Below are positions 38,701-64,000 of a stretch of 64,000 bases of DNA, in pieces (position 1 is the first letter of the stretch; the number at the start of each line of letters is the position of its first letter). A program made the translations under genes and the position numbers. The notes under the pieces are model-generated. The model searched no databases. It saw only the letters and a program-made list of their open reading frames with translations, and was not told the origin of the DNA. This DNA comes from Apteryx mantelli. Its lineage: Eukaryota; Chordata; Aves; Apterygiformes; Apterygidae. Location of the stretch: assembly GCF_036417845.1 (NCBI RefSeq), contig NC_089981.1, forward strand, positions 63,639,268-63,703,267, written 5' to 3'.

Positions 38701-41700
38701 TTCTTAAACACATACCCCTCCAAGCTACATTCTTGGCTTTTGTTCTTTCTTTCCCTGCCCTGTCCTATGCTGAGTCACTGGCTGGGTTGCTCAGCCTTGC
38801 TAGAGAAATTTTATTTTGCTGGGTGATGAGGAAGCAGCCAATTTGCTCTTGAAACTCCAGACTTTCTCCCCTAAGCCTAACAATCCCAGCTCAGGTGGGA
38901 GATCAAAGGTAGCATTTCTGGGAGAGGCAAATCTGGGGATAGCTGTAAAAACTGAAGAGTGCCCTAAAGACAAAGAGTCCATACCTGAACAGTGTGGATG
39001 ATTTTTAAGAAGAGGGAAGCCTCTAATCCCTATGGCAGTATCCCCAAAGCAAACCTTAACTGAGCTGGTTAAAAGGGCACTGAGTGCAGTATGAAGCAGC
39101 ACTTGGCTTCAGGAGTCCCTCCAAGTGGTTGGGGAAGGGATCTTTTCTAAAACATTAAATGGAGTCCCTTGGAAGAGGGAGTTCTCCAAACAGTCCCTTT
39201 ACTTTGGGTCTGGCTCTCCCTCTACATGGCTGAAGTTTCAGTCATGTTTCAGACCTCACACCCTGTGGGACAGCGAACTCAATGCTGGCTGGGTCCTGTC
39301 TGTCAGTCATGAATGCTGGAGGCCAGACCTTGTGGGGCGTATGCAGTGGGAGGAGGCAGGAGATGTGTGGAAGCCATTGGCTTTGCTGTGAGCTAAACTA
39401 TTTGTACAGCTATACCCAGCATGATGCTTAACCCTCTTGAGTCCCCTATTGTCGTGCAGTTGTCCTGCTATCATCAGCATAGCATGAAATGCTTGGTTTG
39501 GGAACCCCAAGGCGTCAGAGCTGGTTTGTGAGAGGTTGGGGACTTCTCTCCTGGAAATACAGGGAGCAAGCAGCATATGGCTGTGTTAGCATCCAGGTGC
39601 TCTGGAAACCATGACACAGGGTTGGCATTAATTACTGCTAACTTCCCTCAGCTGGATGTGACAGACTGCTGCTGCCATAATTCACTGCTGAGTTAAAGAG
39701 AGACAGACCAAGCAGGGAAAGTTTCCATTACAAACACCCTGGAGCACTTGAGGCCCTGGCCAGCTCTCCCTTGCAAAGAGCTGGCAGCCTGCACGCAGGG
39801 AGCAGTAATAAGAGACGCGAAGGTCTGAAATAGCAGATTCCAGAGCAAAAGGCGAGAAACAATGCGCTAGTAGGAGTCGGGCCCCTGGGAATTTTCCTGG
39901 CATTGAGCAAAGGAAATGAAGGAAAGTACTTGAGGAAAGTAGACATGCTGCTGCCAGTCTGACAGCTGTAAATCCTGCCCTGCATAGAACAGACTTCATT
40001 TCCCAATACTGCAGCCTTAGAGCCAGGGGTCTTCTGAGGAAGACATGGGGCAGTGGAAATAAGAGCATGTTCTGCTCTCTGCTGGGGTCACCCAGTTGAG
40101 GCAGAGAGGTGTCAGCTCCAGAGGGCAGCTGGGGTGGCTCTGGGCTGAGGGAGGGATCTAGCTTCTCATAAAATGGATCTTCACATAAAATGGGAGCAGC
40201 AGCACTTGAGTTGCACATAGCAGGTGAGGTGGAAAGAGCCTGCTTAGTCATATAGTCCAGGGACAGTCTGAGGGATGGACAAGAGGTCAGAGCTGCTCAT
40301 TCCAGCAGGGAAGGTGAGAGACAGAGGCACAGGGAATGCCAGGGATCTGTCTCAGGGGTTCCTCAGTGGCAATTAGGAACGGCCCTTGTCAGGTTAACTT
40401 AACAGCTGTTCATTCTCATTGACTGTACTCTGTTGTGTTACTTTGGGGAAGGGAAGGAAGGAATCCCCAACACCTATTTACCCCTTATTATTTACAGTGC
40501 CACAATCGCTTCCTTGAACTGAGCAGCTCCACTGACCACTGTAGGTCCTTTGTAATTTCTCTTTCATGACATCCTGCCTGAGGAGAGCAGAGCTTCCCAG
40601 AGCACCGTGCTCAAGGGGTTTGTACTGCTGGCTGTGTAAGGGCACTATGGCATGGTCTGTCCAACAGGTAGCTGTTTGCTGCCTCAGTGCTCCTCTGCTG
40701 AGCTCTCTGATGAGTTCAGGGTTTTCCTGAGTGGTTACAGTGGGTTTGGAGTCCAGCAGTGTCTGGGGGTGGCTCACGGGCATCCTCCACTACCTTGCCC
40801 TTGCCTACAATTCCTTTCCTTCCATGTGGTCATGTGGGTACAGAGGGACCCTCCTCACCAACAGTTCTCCAGTTTTCATGCTATAAGAGTACTTGAGTTA
40901 GCTTTGTCTGGACACCAGAGGAAGGAAGGAAATACTGTAGCTCTCCGGGGAAAAGAGCAGATTTGCCTGGGGCTTTTAAAAAGTGTGTTTCTCTTCTCTT
41001 GCACATTCATAAAGCACCTGAATTGCTTTTTTTTTTTTTTTTCTTTTAACCCCTTTGGATAACATTTTAAAAAAACTCTCTGCAGGGACAAGGTGCCACT
41101 GCTGGGGGTGGTGGGAAGGTGGGAAGGCAGAGGGATGCAGTGAGCAATAGCACTAGAGCTGGGAGGGTACACTGATCTTAGTTGTCCCCCTTGGCAGGAG
41201 GGAAGGGCCTGCATCCAGGCTATACCACTCACTGTCTGTCCTCCCTTATTCAGTATGTGTTCGACTACCAAGATGGGGACATCTTTGGTTGCATGGCAGA
41301 CATTGGCTGGATCACTGGGCACAGCTATGTGGTCTACGGCCCCCTCTGCAATGGTGGCACTACAGTCCTTTTTGAGAGCACTCCTGTCCATCCCAACCCT
41401 GGTGAGTGAGAAGGCAACTTGTGGGAGCAAGGAAATGCAACAGCACCTTGCAAGAACTGCAGGAGGCAAGGAGCTGACTGCTTTAATGCCAAGTGAGGTT
41501 TTGTGTCTGTGCCATGCAGAATGGCATGAGAAGGGAAGGCCTGGATGCCACTTCACAGGGATCACTGGTTCTGCTGCCGTGAGAGCGATGGGAGTCTGGT
41601 AGTAGAACAGCTTAGTGGAGACTACAGACTGTGCCCTGTGGAGAGGGAGTAGGCAGAGCTGCTAGAGGAAGAGTCTCTCTTTTGTTAGGAAGTCATTGTT

Positions 41701-44700
41701 GTTTCTCCATGGATGATGCAGTTTCTCCCTGTTCCTCCCTGCAGCAGGGAGAGCTGTGAAGCTAGGTCATGTGGAAGGAAAGAGGCTACTGCTCCTCTTG
41801 AACTGCTTCAGTCCTGCCCTGGGGAGGTTAGCTTGGCTCCAGGTCCACGTACTGCTAGAGAGCCCTTGCCGTCACCTCCTCTCCCACTATCTTGGGCTCA
41901 GGCTGGAGGAACCTGTGCAGGTGCTTACTGACCCTGTTTCCATTCCAGGACGCTACTGGGAAACAGTAGAGAGGTTAAAAATTAATCAGTTCTATGGGGC
42001 ACCCACTGCCATCCGCCTGCTCCTGAGATATGGTGATGAATGGGTGAAGAAATATGACCGCTCTTCTCTCAAGGTTCTTGGCTCAGGTAAGCACTGGTGG
42101 CATGGGCTGGATCAGCAAATTCTTGGGCTGGACCTGGACATCAGGTTGTGCTGCTCTCAGAGAGTAAAACAGCCAGGAGAGGGCCTCTCCCCATGTCCTC
42201 TCCCTCTGCCAAGTGCAGCAGAAAATGGGAGGAGGCCATTATAGCAGTAGTAGTTTGTTGCAAGGGTGACTCTGCCTTGCTTTAGTTTTGACCTGGCCTT
42301 TCAGCTCTGTCCATCTGCCTTTCCCCTTGCAGTGGGGGAACCTATCAACAAGGAGGCATGGGAGTGGTACTTCCGCGTGGTTGGCGAGGCACGGTGCCCG
42401 ATAGTGGACACATGGTGGCAAACTGGTAAGATGCATAAGACCCTTTGTTCCAGGCATGGCCAGCTTCTCTTCTTTCAAGCTTTAGGAGTAAACTGCTGTT
42501 TTGTTGGCCAAGAGGGAATAGTTGTTACTGACACACTTGTATGAGCAATTCCATAAGACAAAAGGCCATGGGCATCAAAATGTGATAGAGACAAATGGTC
42601 TTTAAAACTAACCCAGCTAAACATGGGGAAGTGGATTGTAGGGAGCAGATCGCTGCTGAAGTAAATAAGCAGGATTGTCCTCCTACAAAGAGCCTTTCTC
42701 AGCTCTCTAGCAAAATGGCTTTGTCTCTGGCAAGCCCAGGCCCAGCATGCAGTCCAGCAAAGTGCAGTGACGTTCAAGGTGAAGGCTGATGTCTCAGTAG
42801 TATTACCTGGCTTTCTTCTCTCCCTAGCTTTCAGCATTACATTCTTGTTTATTTCAGAAACGGGAGGCATCTGTATCTCACCCCGTCCTTCTAATCCTGG
42901 AGACGAGATCCTTCCAGGCATGGCCATGAGACCCTTTTTTGGGATCAGCCCCTGCCTCCTGGATGATAAGGTACCTTAATAACCTGCAGCTCAGACACTG
43001 GCCCACTTTCCCACACTCACTTGTAGCCTGTGCTGGCTCAAGGGAGTGGTAATCTACAGGCGTGTCTTTCCTTCTCGCCTGTTAGCCAGCAACCTTCTTT
43101 ACTGGAATGGGATTAACGATGCTGGTAGCAACATCTTCCAACTGGTGCAGAAATCGCTTTTTTCTAGGCTGTTCTGTCCTGAAATGACACACTCTGCTAA
43201 GGCTCCCTGGCCCAGCTGTCCAGCTCCTCTGCACTGTGCTACATTTAACTGTGCCAGCAGCACTGGTTAAAACAAGTTACTGGTACTCAAAGAAAGAAAG
43301 AGGAGTCAAGGCCCTACTGAGATAGCTGGGCTTCTAGCTGGAGGGGCTGTGCATCCCAGTATAGTAGGCAGCTGCCTGCAGAGCTTTACTGGGAGAGACA
43401 GGGCCTGCCCCCTTGGAGCTGGGTACATAGGACTCTCCTCACTGTTTCCCTGGCATTTCTGGCAGGGGGTTGTTGCAAGGCATAATGGTAGAAGTAAGGC
43501 AATAACTGAACATCCCAATTATCCTCAGACATGGTTATTAAAAAGGCTAACTATTTTACAGGGAAATGTCCTTCTGGAAAACAATATCTCTGGAGCCCTC
43601 TGCATCTCACAGGCCTGGCCAGGTATGGCACGAACCATTTACAATGATCACAAGAGATTTCTGGAAACCTACCTGACTCCTTATCCAGGTAAGGAAAATG
43701 AGAGGCAGGTCACTGAGGGGGTGCTGGTCTTCTGCCCAGGGGCAGAACTCGGGAGAGCTGGCCTTGCTGCTTTATTCTTCCACAGACTTTCAGCAGTGCT
43801 GAGGCTCTTCATCTCACCATGCCTCAGGTCCAGTACTACCATGGGAATGGGCCTTTCTAACCCACCTTCCACACTGGGACACATGCTTTTTTAGGACAGT
43901 GGATTTCTCCTTCTGCCCCCAGAAACCCCTGAGCAAGGCAGAAGCCTCTGGGTGCTTCTGTCTTGTAAATCCTGTAGGCTCCTGCCACCCATCCTGAGGC
44001 ATTGAGCAAGCCCAAGAGTATGGGTGTCCTAACACGAAGGCAAGGGGAGAAGTAGCAGGACCACAGGGGGCTGTACTAGGGCAAAAGGCCTGAGGCTCAC
44101 ACTGATGAGGGTCTGGCATCAGCCAACAGAATTAGGAATTCCCAACAGAATTAAGGGAAGGCCCTGATGATGCAGCAGGTACCAACTGAGGTGAAACACT
44201 AGCAAGGGAGGTAGGCACCTTCACACTGAGTGTTTGAGAGGAAGGAGCAGAGTGCACATGGGGGAGAAGGGGGTCTGCTATGTCCCAGAAATCGGCAAGA
44301 GAAGGAAGTGGGGGATTGCTCATGCTCAGTGCAACAAATGACTGATGGCTCTGGCCACTGCAGGGTTTTTCTTCACTGGAGATGGTGTTTATCGTACCAA
44401 TGAGGGCTATTACCAGCTGACAGGACGGCTGGATGACATCATCAACATCAGTGGGCACCGGCTGGGCACTGCAGAGGTGGAGGATGTTGTGGTAAGAGGT
44501 GTAGGTAGGAGGTAAAGCCATCTGAGGGGGCAGTGATATAGCGTTGGGGCACTCAAGAGAAGCCCCTTTGAAATACCAGGCCAAAAACATTCTGTTGCTT
44601 TAGTGGCAGGAGCAGGGTGGATCACTGCCTGCCTGTGGGAACAGCTTCCCTCCCTTTCTGGCTCTGCTCCTGACTTCCATCACCTGGACTCATCCCTCTG

Positions 44701-46036
44701 TGTACCACGGGCCTGATGCTACTGCCACCACCTTAGCAAGGTTTAGGCTTTTCCTTCTGCTTAGGGAGGTCCCCTGGTATCTACACCATGGCTGTGCTAT
44801 GCCCAACACTAAACTCCCCCTTCCTCTGCCAGGTCCAATTGGTTTAGTGCAGAGGTCAAGACATTCAACTCAGCAGGTTCCATGCATCTCCCTGGCCTCT
44901 GCAGTAAGGGAGGGACAGAGCCTAATAAGGTTCATGCTGTAAGCAGGTGAATCCCAATGTGGCAGCCAAGCAGGCACTTCAGTGGCATGCCCTTCCCCAT
45001 CCTTGTGATACCAGGGTGCATCTATGAGCTAGTAAAGGTTACAAGACTTGCTAGAGCAGCCTGGAGGCACAAAGCAGGGTCTAGAAAGCACAAGCTTAAA
45101 GAGGTCAGAGATGGGGACTGGAGCAGGAAGGGAAAAGGGCAGAGGCCGTCTGAGGCCCTTCACTGTCTCTCCGCATAACTGCTGCGGTTCCTGAGCAGCA
45201 GCTAGCCTGCCGAGAGTGCCGAACTGAGCCACAGCCCTGTTCTGTTCCAGAATCACCACGTGGCCGTGGCAGAGTCTGCTGTGATCGGCTATCCACATGA
45301 GATCAAGGGAGAAGGTGAGGCACTTGCTTTCTTGCTCCTGAAATCCCTCTCCCCTGGCTTATGTCCTGCAGTGGCAAGTGGCAAGTGGCACTGTCACACT
45401 CACCCCCATGGTACAGCACGTTACTAGGGGGTCACAGCAGTCAACCTACACGCGAGACCAGTTCTGCTTTGCATAAGGCAGAAGCAACAAGGCAGCAGCA
45501 CTGTGGCCAAAAGCACTTATAGCTGAGACTGCAAAGCATTCCCTGAGGCTAACCAGCAGAGAGACACCTCTCCTGGCACTAGGCCCACGTAGCTTCGCAG
45601 GAACACACACTGTGTGTGGCAGTCAGTAATGCGGTGGTCCTTCTGCCAGGAGCCTATGTATTTGTTGTGCTCAAGAAGGATAGTGGCTACACACAGGAGA
45701 CTCTTACTGCTGAGCTACGAGAGCTGATCTCAAAGAAGATTGCTAAGTATGCAGCTCCAGAGTACGTTCAGGTAACAACTACAGGTTTGTCCAACACCTA
45801 CCCCTGCAGCCTGGCCAACCTCTTTCCCTTAGCCTTAGCTCTGCTGTTTCCTGTCGCAGGTCACACACAGGCTGCCCAAGACACGCTCTGGGAAGATTAT
45901 GCGTCGGGTGCTAAGGAAGATTGTGGAGGACAAGGCCAGTGAACTTGGGGACCTAACTACCCTAGATGACCATGAAGCTGTGCAGCAGATCATAGAGGGA
46001 CGCAAGCGCCTAGTGGAGGGGCAGAGGAGCCGCTAG
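32482..46036 (+). CDS. ACSS1-like mitochondrial acetyl-CoA synthetase (14 exons, 682 aa)
   Basis: Coding join: 32482-32794, 34440-34536, 35888-36087, 36759-36934, 38366-38518, 41254-41401, 41949-42086, 42333-42425, 42858-42970, 43562-43688, 44364-44491, 45251-45314, 45650-45771, 45860-46036. The product activates acetate with ATP and CoA to acetyl-CoA. Residues 1-36 have six arginines and no acidic residue, as expected of a mitochondrial presequence. Core motifs: SGSTGKPKG (phosphate-binding loop, about 288-296), VGEPIN (409-414), DTWWQTETGG (434-443; the tryptophan that limits the pocket to acetate is kept), FTGDG (523-527), GRLDD hinge (540-544), and PKTRSGK with catalytic lysine about 636, the lysine class controlled by acetylation and sirtuin deacetylation. 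Length (human ACSS1 689) and exon number agree with ACSS1. It lies between VSX2 and ABCD4 rather than beside VSX1, so I read it as an ACSS1 paralog and leave the symbol blank. The gene appears intact. Confidence 0.94.
32795..34439 (+). other. ACSS1-like intron 1
   Basis: This is a 1.6 kb intron. Apart from a T-rich stretch near 33,720 nothing stands out. Confidence 0.8.
34440..34536 (+). CDS. ACSS1-like exon 2
   Basis: This 97 bp exon encodes (V)[18 protein letters not shown] and [13 protein letters not shown](R). It has acceptor cttctcttccag and donor ACAG|gttggt, and contains the conserved WE-DEPG block of acetyl-CoA synthetases. Confidence 0.95.
35365..35395. repeat. (TTTTA)n tract
   Basis: About four TTTTA units merge into a T-rich tail that ends in ttttttccag. 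It resembles a splice acceptor but does not lead into synthetase sequence. Confidence 0.7.
35888..36087 (+). CDS. ACSS1-like exon 3
   Basis: This 200 bp exon encodes [38 protein letters not shown] and [20 protein letters not shown]. The GDRV-IYMP and ARIGAVH-VVFAGFS blocks are strongly conserved in the family. The acceptor is ttctttgggcag. Confidence 0.96.
36759..36934 (+). CDS. ACSS1-like exon 4
   Basis: This 176 bp exon encodes (A)[37 protein letters not shown] and [20 protein letters not shown](E). The RGG block helps form the CoA and nucleotide site in acetyl-CoA synthetases. The donor is GAG|gtgaga. Confidence 0.96.
36935..38365 (+). other. ACSS1-like intron 4
   Basis: This is a 1.4 kb intron with no repeat, RNA gene or other coding sequence recognised. 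Confidence 0.8.
38366..38518 (+). CDS. ACSS1-like exon 5 (phosphate-binding loop)
   Basis: This 153 bp, phase-0 exon encodes [20 protein letters not shown], then [20 protein letters not shown], the ATP phosphate-binding loop of adenylate-forming enzymes, and [11 protein letters not shown]. Confidence 0.97.
38519..41253 (+). other. ACSS1-like intron 5
   Basis: At 2.7 kb this is the longest intron of the gene. It contains a T16 run (41027-41042) and otherwise nothing recognised. Confidence 0.8.
41027..41042. repeat. Poly-T tract (T16)
   Basis: A T16 homopolymer lies about 210 bp before exon 6 of the synthetase. No retroposon body is recognised next to it. Confidence 0.85.
41254..41401 (+). 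CDS. ACSS1-like exon 6
   Basis: This 148 bp exon encodes [40 protein letters not shown] and ESTPVHPNP. The [15 protein letters not shown] block lines the acetate and ATP pocket. The donor is CCTG|gtgagt. Confidence 0.97.
41949..42086 (+). CDS. ACSS1-like exon 7
   Basis: This 138 bp exon encodes (G)[38 protein letters not shown] and SLKVLGS. The FYTAPTA-type block is present as FYGAPTA, the ACSS1 form. Confidence 0.97.
42333..42425 (+). CDS. ACSS1-like exon 8
   Basis: This 93 bp exon encodes (V)[35 protein letters not shown] binds the nucleotide, and the second Trp of DTWW corresponds to the residue that restricts bacterial Acs to short acids. Confidence 0.97.
42858..42970 (+). CDS. ACSS1-like exon 9
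   Basis: This 113 bp exon encodes (E)[17 protein letters not shown] and [20 protein letters not shown]. The ETGG start completes the conserved TWWQTETGG signature. The donor AAG|gtacct is usable but weaker than its neighbours. Confidence 0.95.
43562..43688 (+). CDS. ACSS1-like exon 10
   Basis: This 127 bp exon encodes [40 protein letters not shown] and YP. The acceptor follows an A-rich stretch (ctaactattttacag) and is relatively poor in pyrimidines. Confidence 0.96.
44364..44491 (+). CDS. ACSS1-like exon 11 (TGD motif, hinge)
   Basis: This 128 bp exon encodes (G)[39 protein letters not shown] and DVV. TGD contacts the ribose, and GR-DD is the hinge on which the C-terminal domain swings between half-reactions. 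Confidence 0.97.
45251..45314 (+). CDS. ACSS1-like exon 12
   Basis: This 64 bp exon encodes [21 protein letters not shown] in the C-terminal domain. The acceptor is cctgttctgttccag. Confidence 0.96.
45650..45771 (+). CDS. ACSS1-like exon 13
   Basis: This 122 bp exon encodes (G)[39 protein letters not shown] and Q in the mobile C-terminal domain. Confidence 0.95.
45860..46036 (+). CDS. ACSS1-like exon 14 (catalytic lysine, stop)
   Basis: This 177 bp exon encodes [40 protein letters not shown] and the tail ending EGQRSR before TAG. The lysine of RSGK (about residue 636) is the adenylation-step catalytic residue. Confidence 0.97.
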   Translation, partial: VTHRLPKTRSGKIMRRVLRKIVEDKASELGDLTTLDDHEAVQQIIEGRKRLVEGQRSR

Positions 46037-47079
46037 CTTGGCTCTCCCTGCAACCACCTGCTCTCCCTTCACTGTAAAATCGGGGCCAGGCCCAGAAATG
46101 TCACTGGGCTACTGGTGCTCAGTAAGTGACACAGAGACTGAATCTCCACTGCAGAGCCTCAAACTAAACTCTCCATAACAGAGACCCTCAAAACCTTTGC
46201 CTCTGCATGCACGTACAAGATAGGAGAGATTTTGATGCAACGTAGACAGATGTTTCCTCCCCCAAAAAGCAGAGGGCCAAAAGCCCTCCTTGAGGCTCCT
46301 TGTGCCTTGCAGTAGCTGTGGAGTGAGGAACAGGGCAGGATGCTGTGCCCAGCCCTGGATATGTATATTACTCTTACCCTTGCTCTGCTCTTCAGCAATA
46401 GTCTAGTCTGAGACCACTACCAACATGAAAGCATTTCCTCCAAAGCAAACAGTAAAAGGACAAGATACAGCAGCCTGATTGACAAATACTGACTCTTCTC
46501 CATAGGTCTTTGGCTAACAGGCCCCCAATTTTAATACAAAAATGTTCCTTTGACCTGTAACCTCGTGTCATAAGGAAAGCAGAGATATGCCCTTCTCTCT
46601 GCCAGCATTCCCCCCACCTTAGAACATGTCTTTGACAACTGCTGCTGCCACAGGTACTGAAGTCTGTTCTGCAGAGCTGCTTATCAAAGAAGCCAAGGTC
46701 ACTGAGAGGAGAACAGCAGGCTGCATCCCAGTCATGCAACACTGCCTCCTGGACAAGTAGAGGCAGCTTTGCCCACTGCTTCTACCAGCCCCAAGAGGTG
46801 GTCTCTTTCTGCAGCCCAGTGCTCAGCCCCTTCCCCCTTGAGAAGCAGAGAGGGGGGAACAGCAGGCAGGGAGAAGGGTTGGGTAGACTTGTCTGCTCCT
46901 GGCAGAACCCCACAATGAGCTCAGACTTGGCCCTGAGTCCCATCAGCAAAATCCGGAAATGGTCTTGCACCAAACTGATTCCTTGTTGATAGCTGTTGGG
47001 TCTGCAGCTCCACATCTGCTACTCAGAGCTCTCCCAAGGGTGAGTAGGTTCTGCAGCTGGTCAGAATAGGGCATGTTTT
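46037..47079. other. Tail-to-tail gap between the ACSS1-like gene and ABCD4 (3' UTRs)
   Basis: Only 1,043 bp separate the two stop codons, and both 3' UTRs must end here or overlap. No canonical AATAAA is seen for the + strand gene; a weak AGTAAA occurs near 46,450. For ABCD4 an ATTAAA is available on the minus strand at 46530-46535. Confidence 0.6.
46530..46535 (-). terminator. ABCD4: ATTAAA polyadenylation signal, candidate for ABCD4
   Basis: Plus-strand TTTAAT reads ATTAAA on the minus strand, 545 bases past the ABCD4 stop. It is the only strong variant signal seen in the gap. Usage is not proven. Confidence 0.35.
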
Positions 47080-63117
<16,038 letters not shown>

Positions 63118-63184
63118 GAGCGCGGCCGCCCCGCCCCCGCCCGGGGCCCGGCCTGCGCCCGCCCCGCCCCCCGGGCGCTACGAC

Positions 63185-63216
63185 ATGAATATTCATCACC
63201 TCTCCTCAATATTCAT
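63185..63216. promoter_or_regulatory. Palindromic ATGAATATTCAT and second AATATTCATGA element upstream of ABCD4
   Basis: A perfect 12-base palindrome ATGAATATTCAT (63185-63196) is followed 11 bases later by AATATTCAT (63208-63216), inside otherwise GC-rich promoter DNA. The form resembles POU-dimer MORE sites (ATGCATATGCAT type). The binding factor is inferred. Confidence 0.4.
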
Positions 63217-63680
63217 GAGCCCCCGCGATAGCCGGGGCCCGCGGCGGGCTGCGGCGCGCTGCTGCAGCGGTTCCGGGCTAGGGCGCACCGGGGCGAGCCT
63301 GGGCCATAGACGCCCCGCCGGCGCGCCTAGAAGAGCCGCACGCCGCGCTCCGTGGGCGCCATTACCGCAAAGCCCCGCCTCTCCCCGCCGCCCGCTCGAG
63401 AGCGCCCCCTCGCGAGCGCCGCCCGCTCTCCGGGGCGCGGCGCCCCCTGGCGCCGCCGCGGGGACAGCGACCGGCAGGGCCCCGCCGCCGCGCGGGGCGG
63501 CGCCCGCGGGCCGGGGCCCGTCCTGCCGCCGCGGCCCGTCCGGCCGCCCGCGCCCTGGGGCCGCCGCCCCTCGCCTGCCCCGCTCGGGGAGCCAAAGCGC
63601 TGTCAAGCCGCGCTCGACGGCGTAAGGCGCAGGCTGCTGCCGGTCGGGGCCGAGCCGCGGCGTGCTGCCCAGGCAGCGGG

Positions 63681-64000
63681 TGAGCCGTAGGGAGAGAGAG
63701 GCTTACCTCCGCTGTCTCTTCTTTATCTTTCACAGTTTTGCACAGCTGACTCGCTTGCTGCGTTGCAAATCTTTGCCAGTGCAACCGATGGTGTCTCTGC
63801 CATTTCGTGGACAATATGCAGGGTGAGGATTTTGCCCCTCTCTGTCCTCTCGGGGACCAGGTGAACTGAATGCCTGTGCCGGGGCCAGTTTCTTTCAGTG
63901 TCACTCTGAAAAAGTCTCTGGCTCAGCAGCACTGGGTGCTCAGCACCAAGCCCGCTCCAGGACCGTGCCATGTCCTGCCTGGTGCAGGCAGCAGACCGGG
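63681..64000. other. Right-end sequence upstream of ABCD4
   Basis: No gene is assigned. Plus-strand tctttatctttcacag (acceptor-like, ending 63736) and minus-strand GCGGAG|gtaagc (donor-like, near 63706) could border a 5' exon of a neighbouring + strand gene or an upstream ABCD4 leader. The reading frames here are not recognised. Confidence 0.35.

Noticed and set aside
32482-46036. Assignment as ACSS2 or ACSS3
   Set aside because: The arginine-rich presequence and the [15 protein letters not shown] and EEVR-TYR-style blocks fit ACSS1. ACSS2 is cytosolic with a different N-terminus, and ACSS3 differs in the core motifs.

Overview
The window looks like nuclear DNA of a vertebrate, most likely a bird or another sauropsid. 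It carries three multi-exon genes with GT-AG introns, CpG islands at promoters, few interspersed repeats, and CR1-like LINE remnants. The repeat density and compact introns suggest a bird, but the species cannot be named from the sequence alone. Exons were joined by eye from splice sites, reading phase and remembered family sequences. All 37 coding exons keep frame exactly.

Layout. (1) Positions 1 to about 28,270, + strand: VSX2 (CHX10), the paired-like homeobox regulator of retinal progenitors and bipolar cells. Exon 1 lies left of the window; exons 2-5 are present. The 20.2 kb intron 3 holds several AT-rich, homeodomain-site-rich islands that look like enhancers. (2) About 28,270-31,800: intergenic DNA with one CR1-like fragment. 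(3) 32,482-46,036, + strand: a complete 14-exon gene for a 682-residue mitochondrial acetyl-CoA synthetase closely related to ACSS1. (4) 46,037-47,079: a short tail-to-tail gap. (5) 47,080-63,117, - strand: complete 19-exon ABCD4, the lysosomal cobalamin (vitamin B12) ABC transporter, 616 residues, with its CpG-island promoter at about 62,640-63,680. (6) The right end has no gene I can assign.

The most interesting observation is gene content. VSX2 and ABCD4 are neighbours on human 14q24.3, and as far as I recall no acetyl-CoA synthetase lies between them there. In human, ACSS1 sits beside VSX1 on 20p11.21, and ENTPD6 (20p) and ENTPD5 (14q24) form another paralogous pair in the same blocks. 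The synthetase here is therefore best read as an ACSS1 ohnolog kept in this lineage and lost from the human VSX2 block. Other notable points are a strong in-frame upstream acceptor for VSX2 exon 5 that would add 21 residues just after the CVC region, a NAGNAG acceptor and an A9 run in ABCD4, POU-dimer-like palindromes upstream of ABCD4, and two orphan exon-like reading frames inside ABCD4 introns.

The three genes do not form a pathway. VSX2 is a developmental transcription factor, whereas the synthetase (mitochondrial acetate activation) and ABCD4 (lysosomal B12 export) are metabolic genes.
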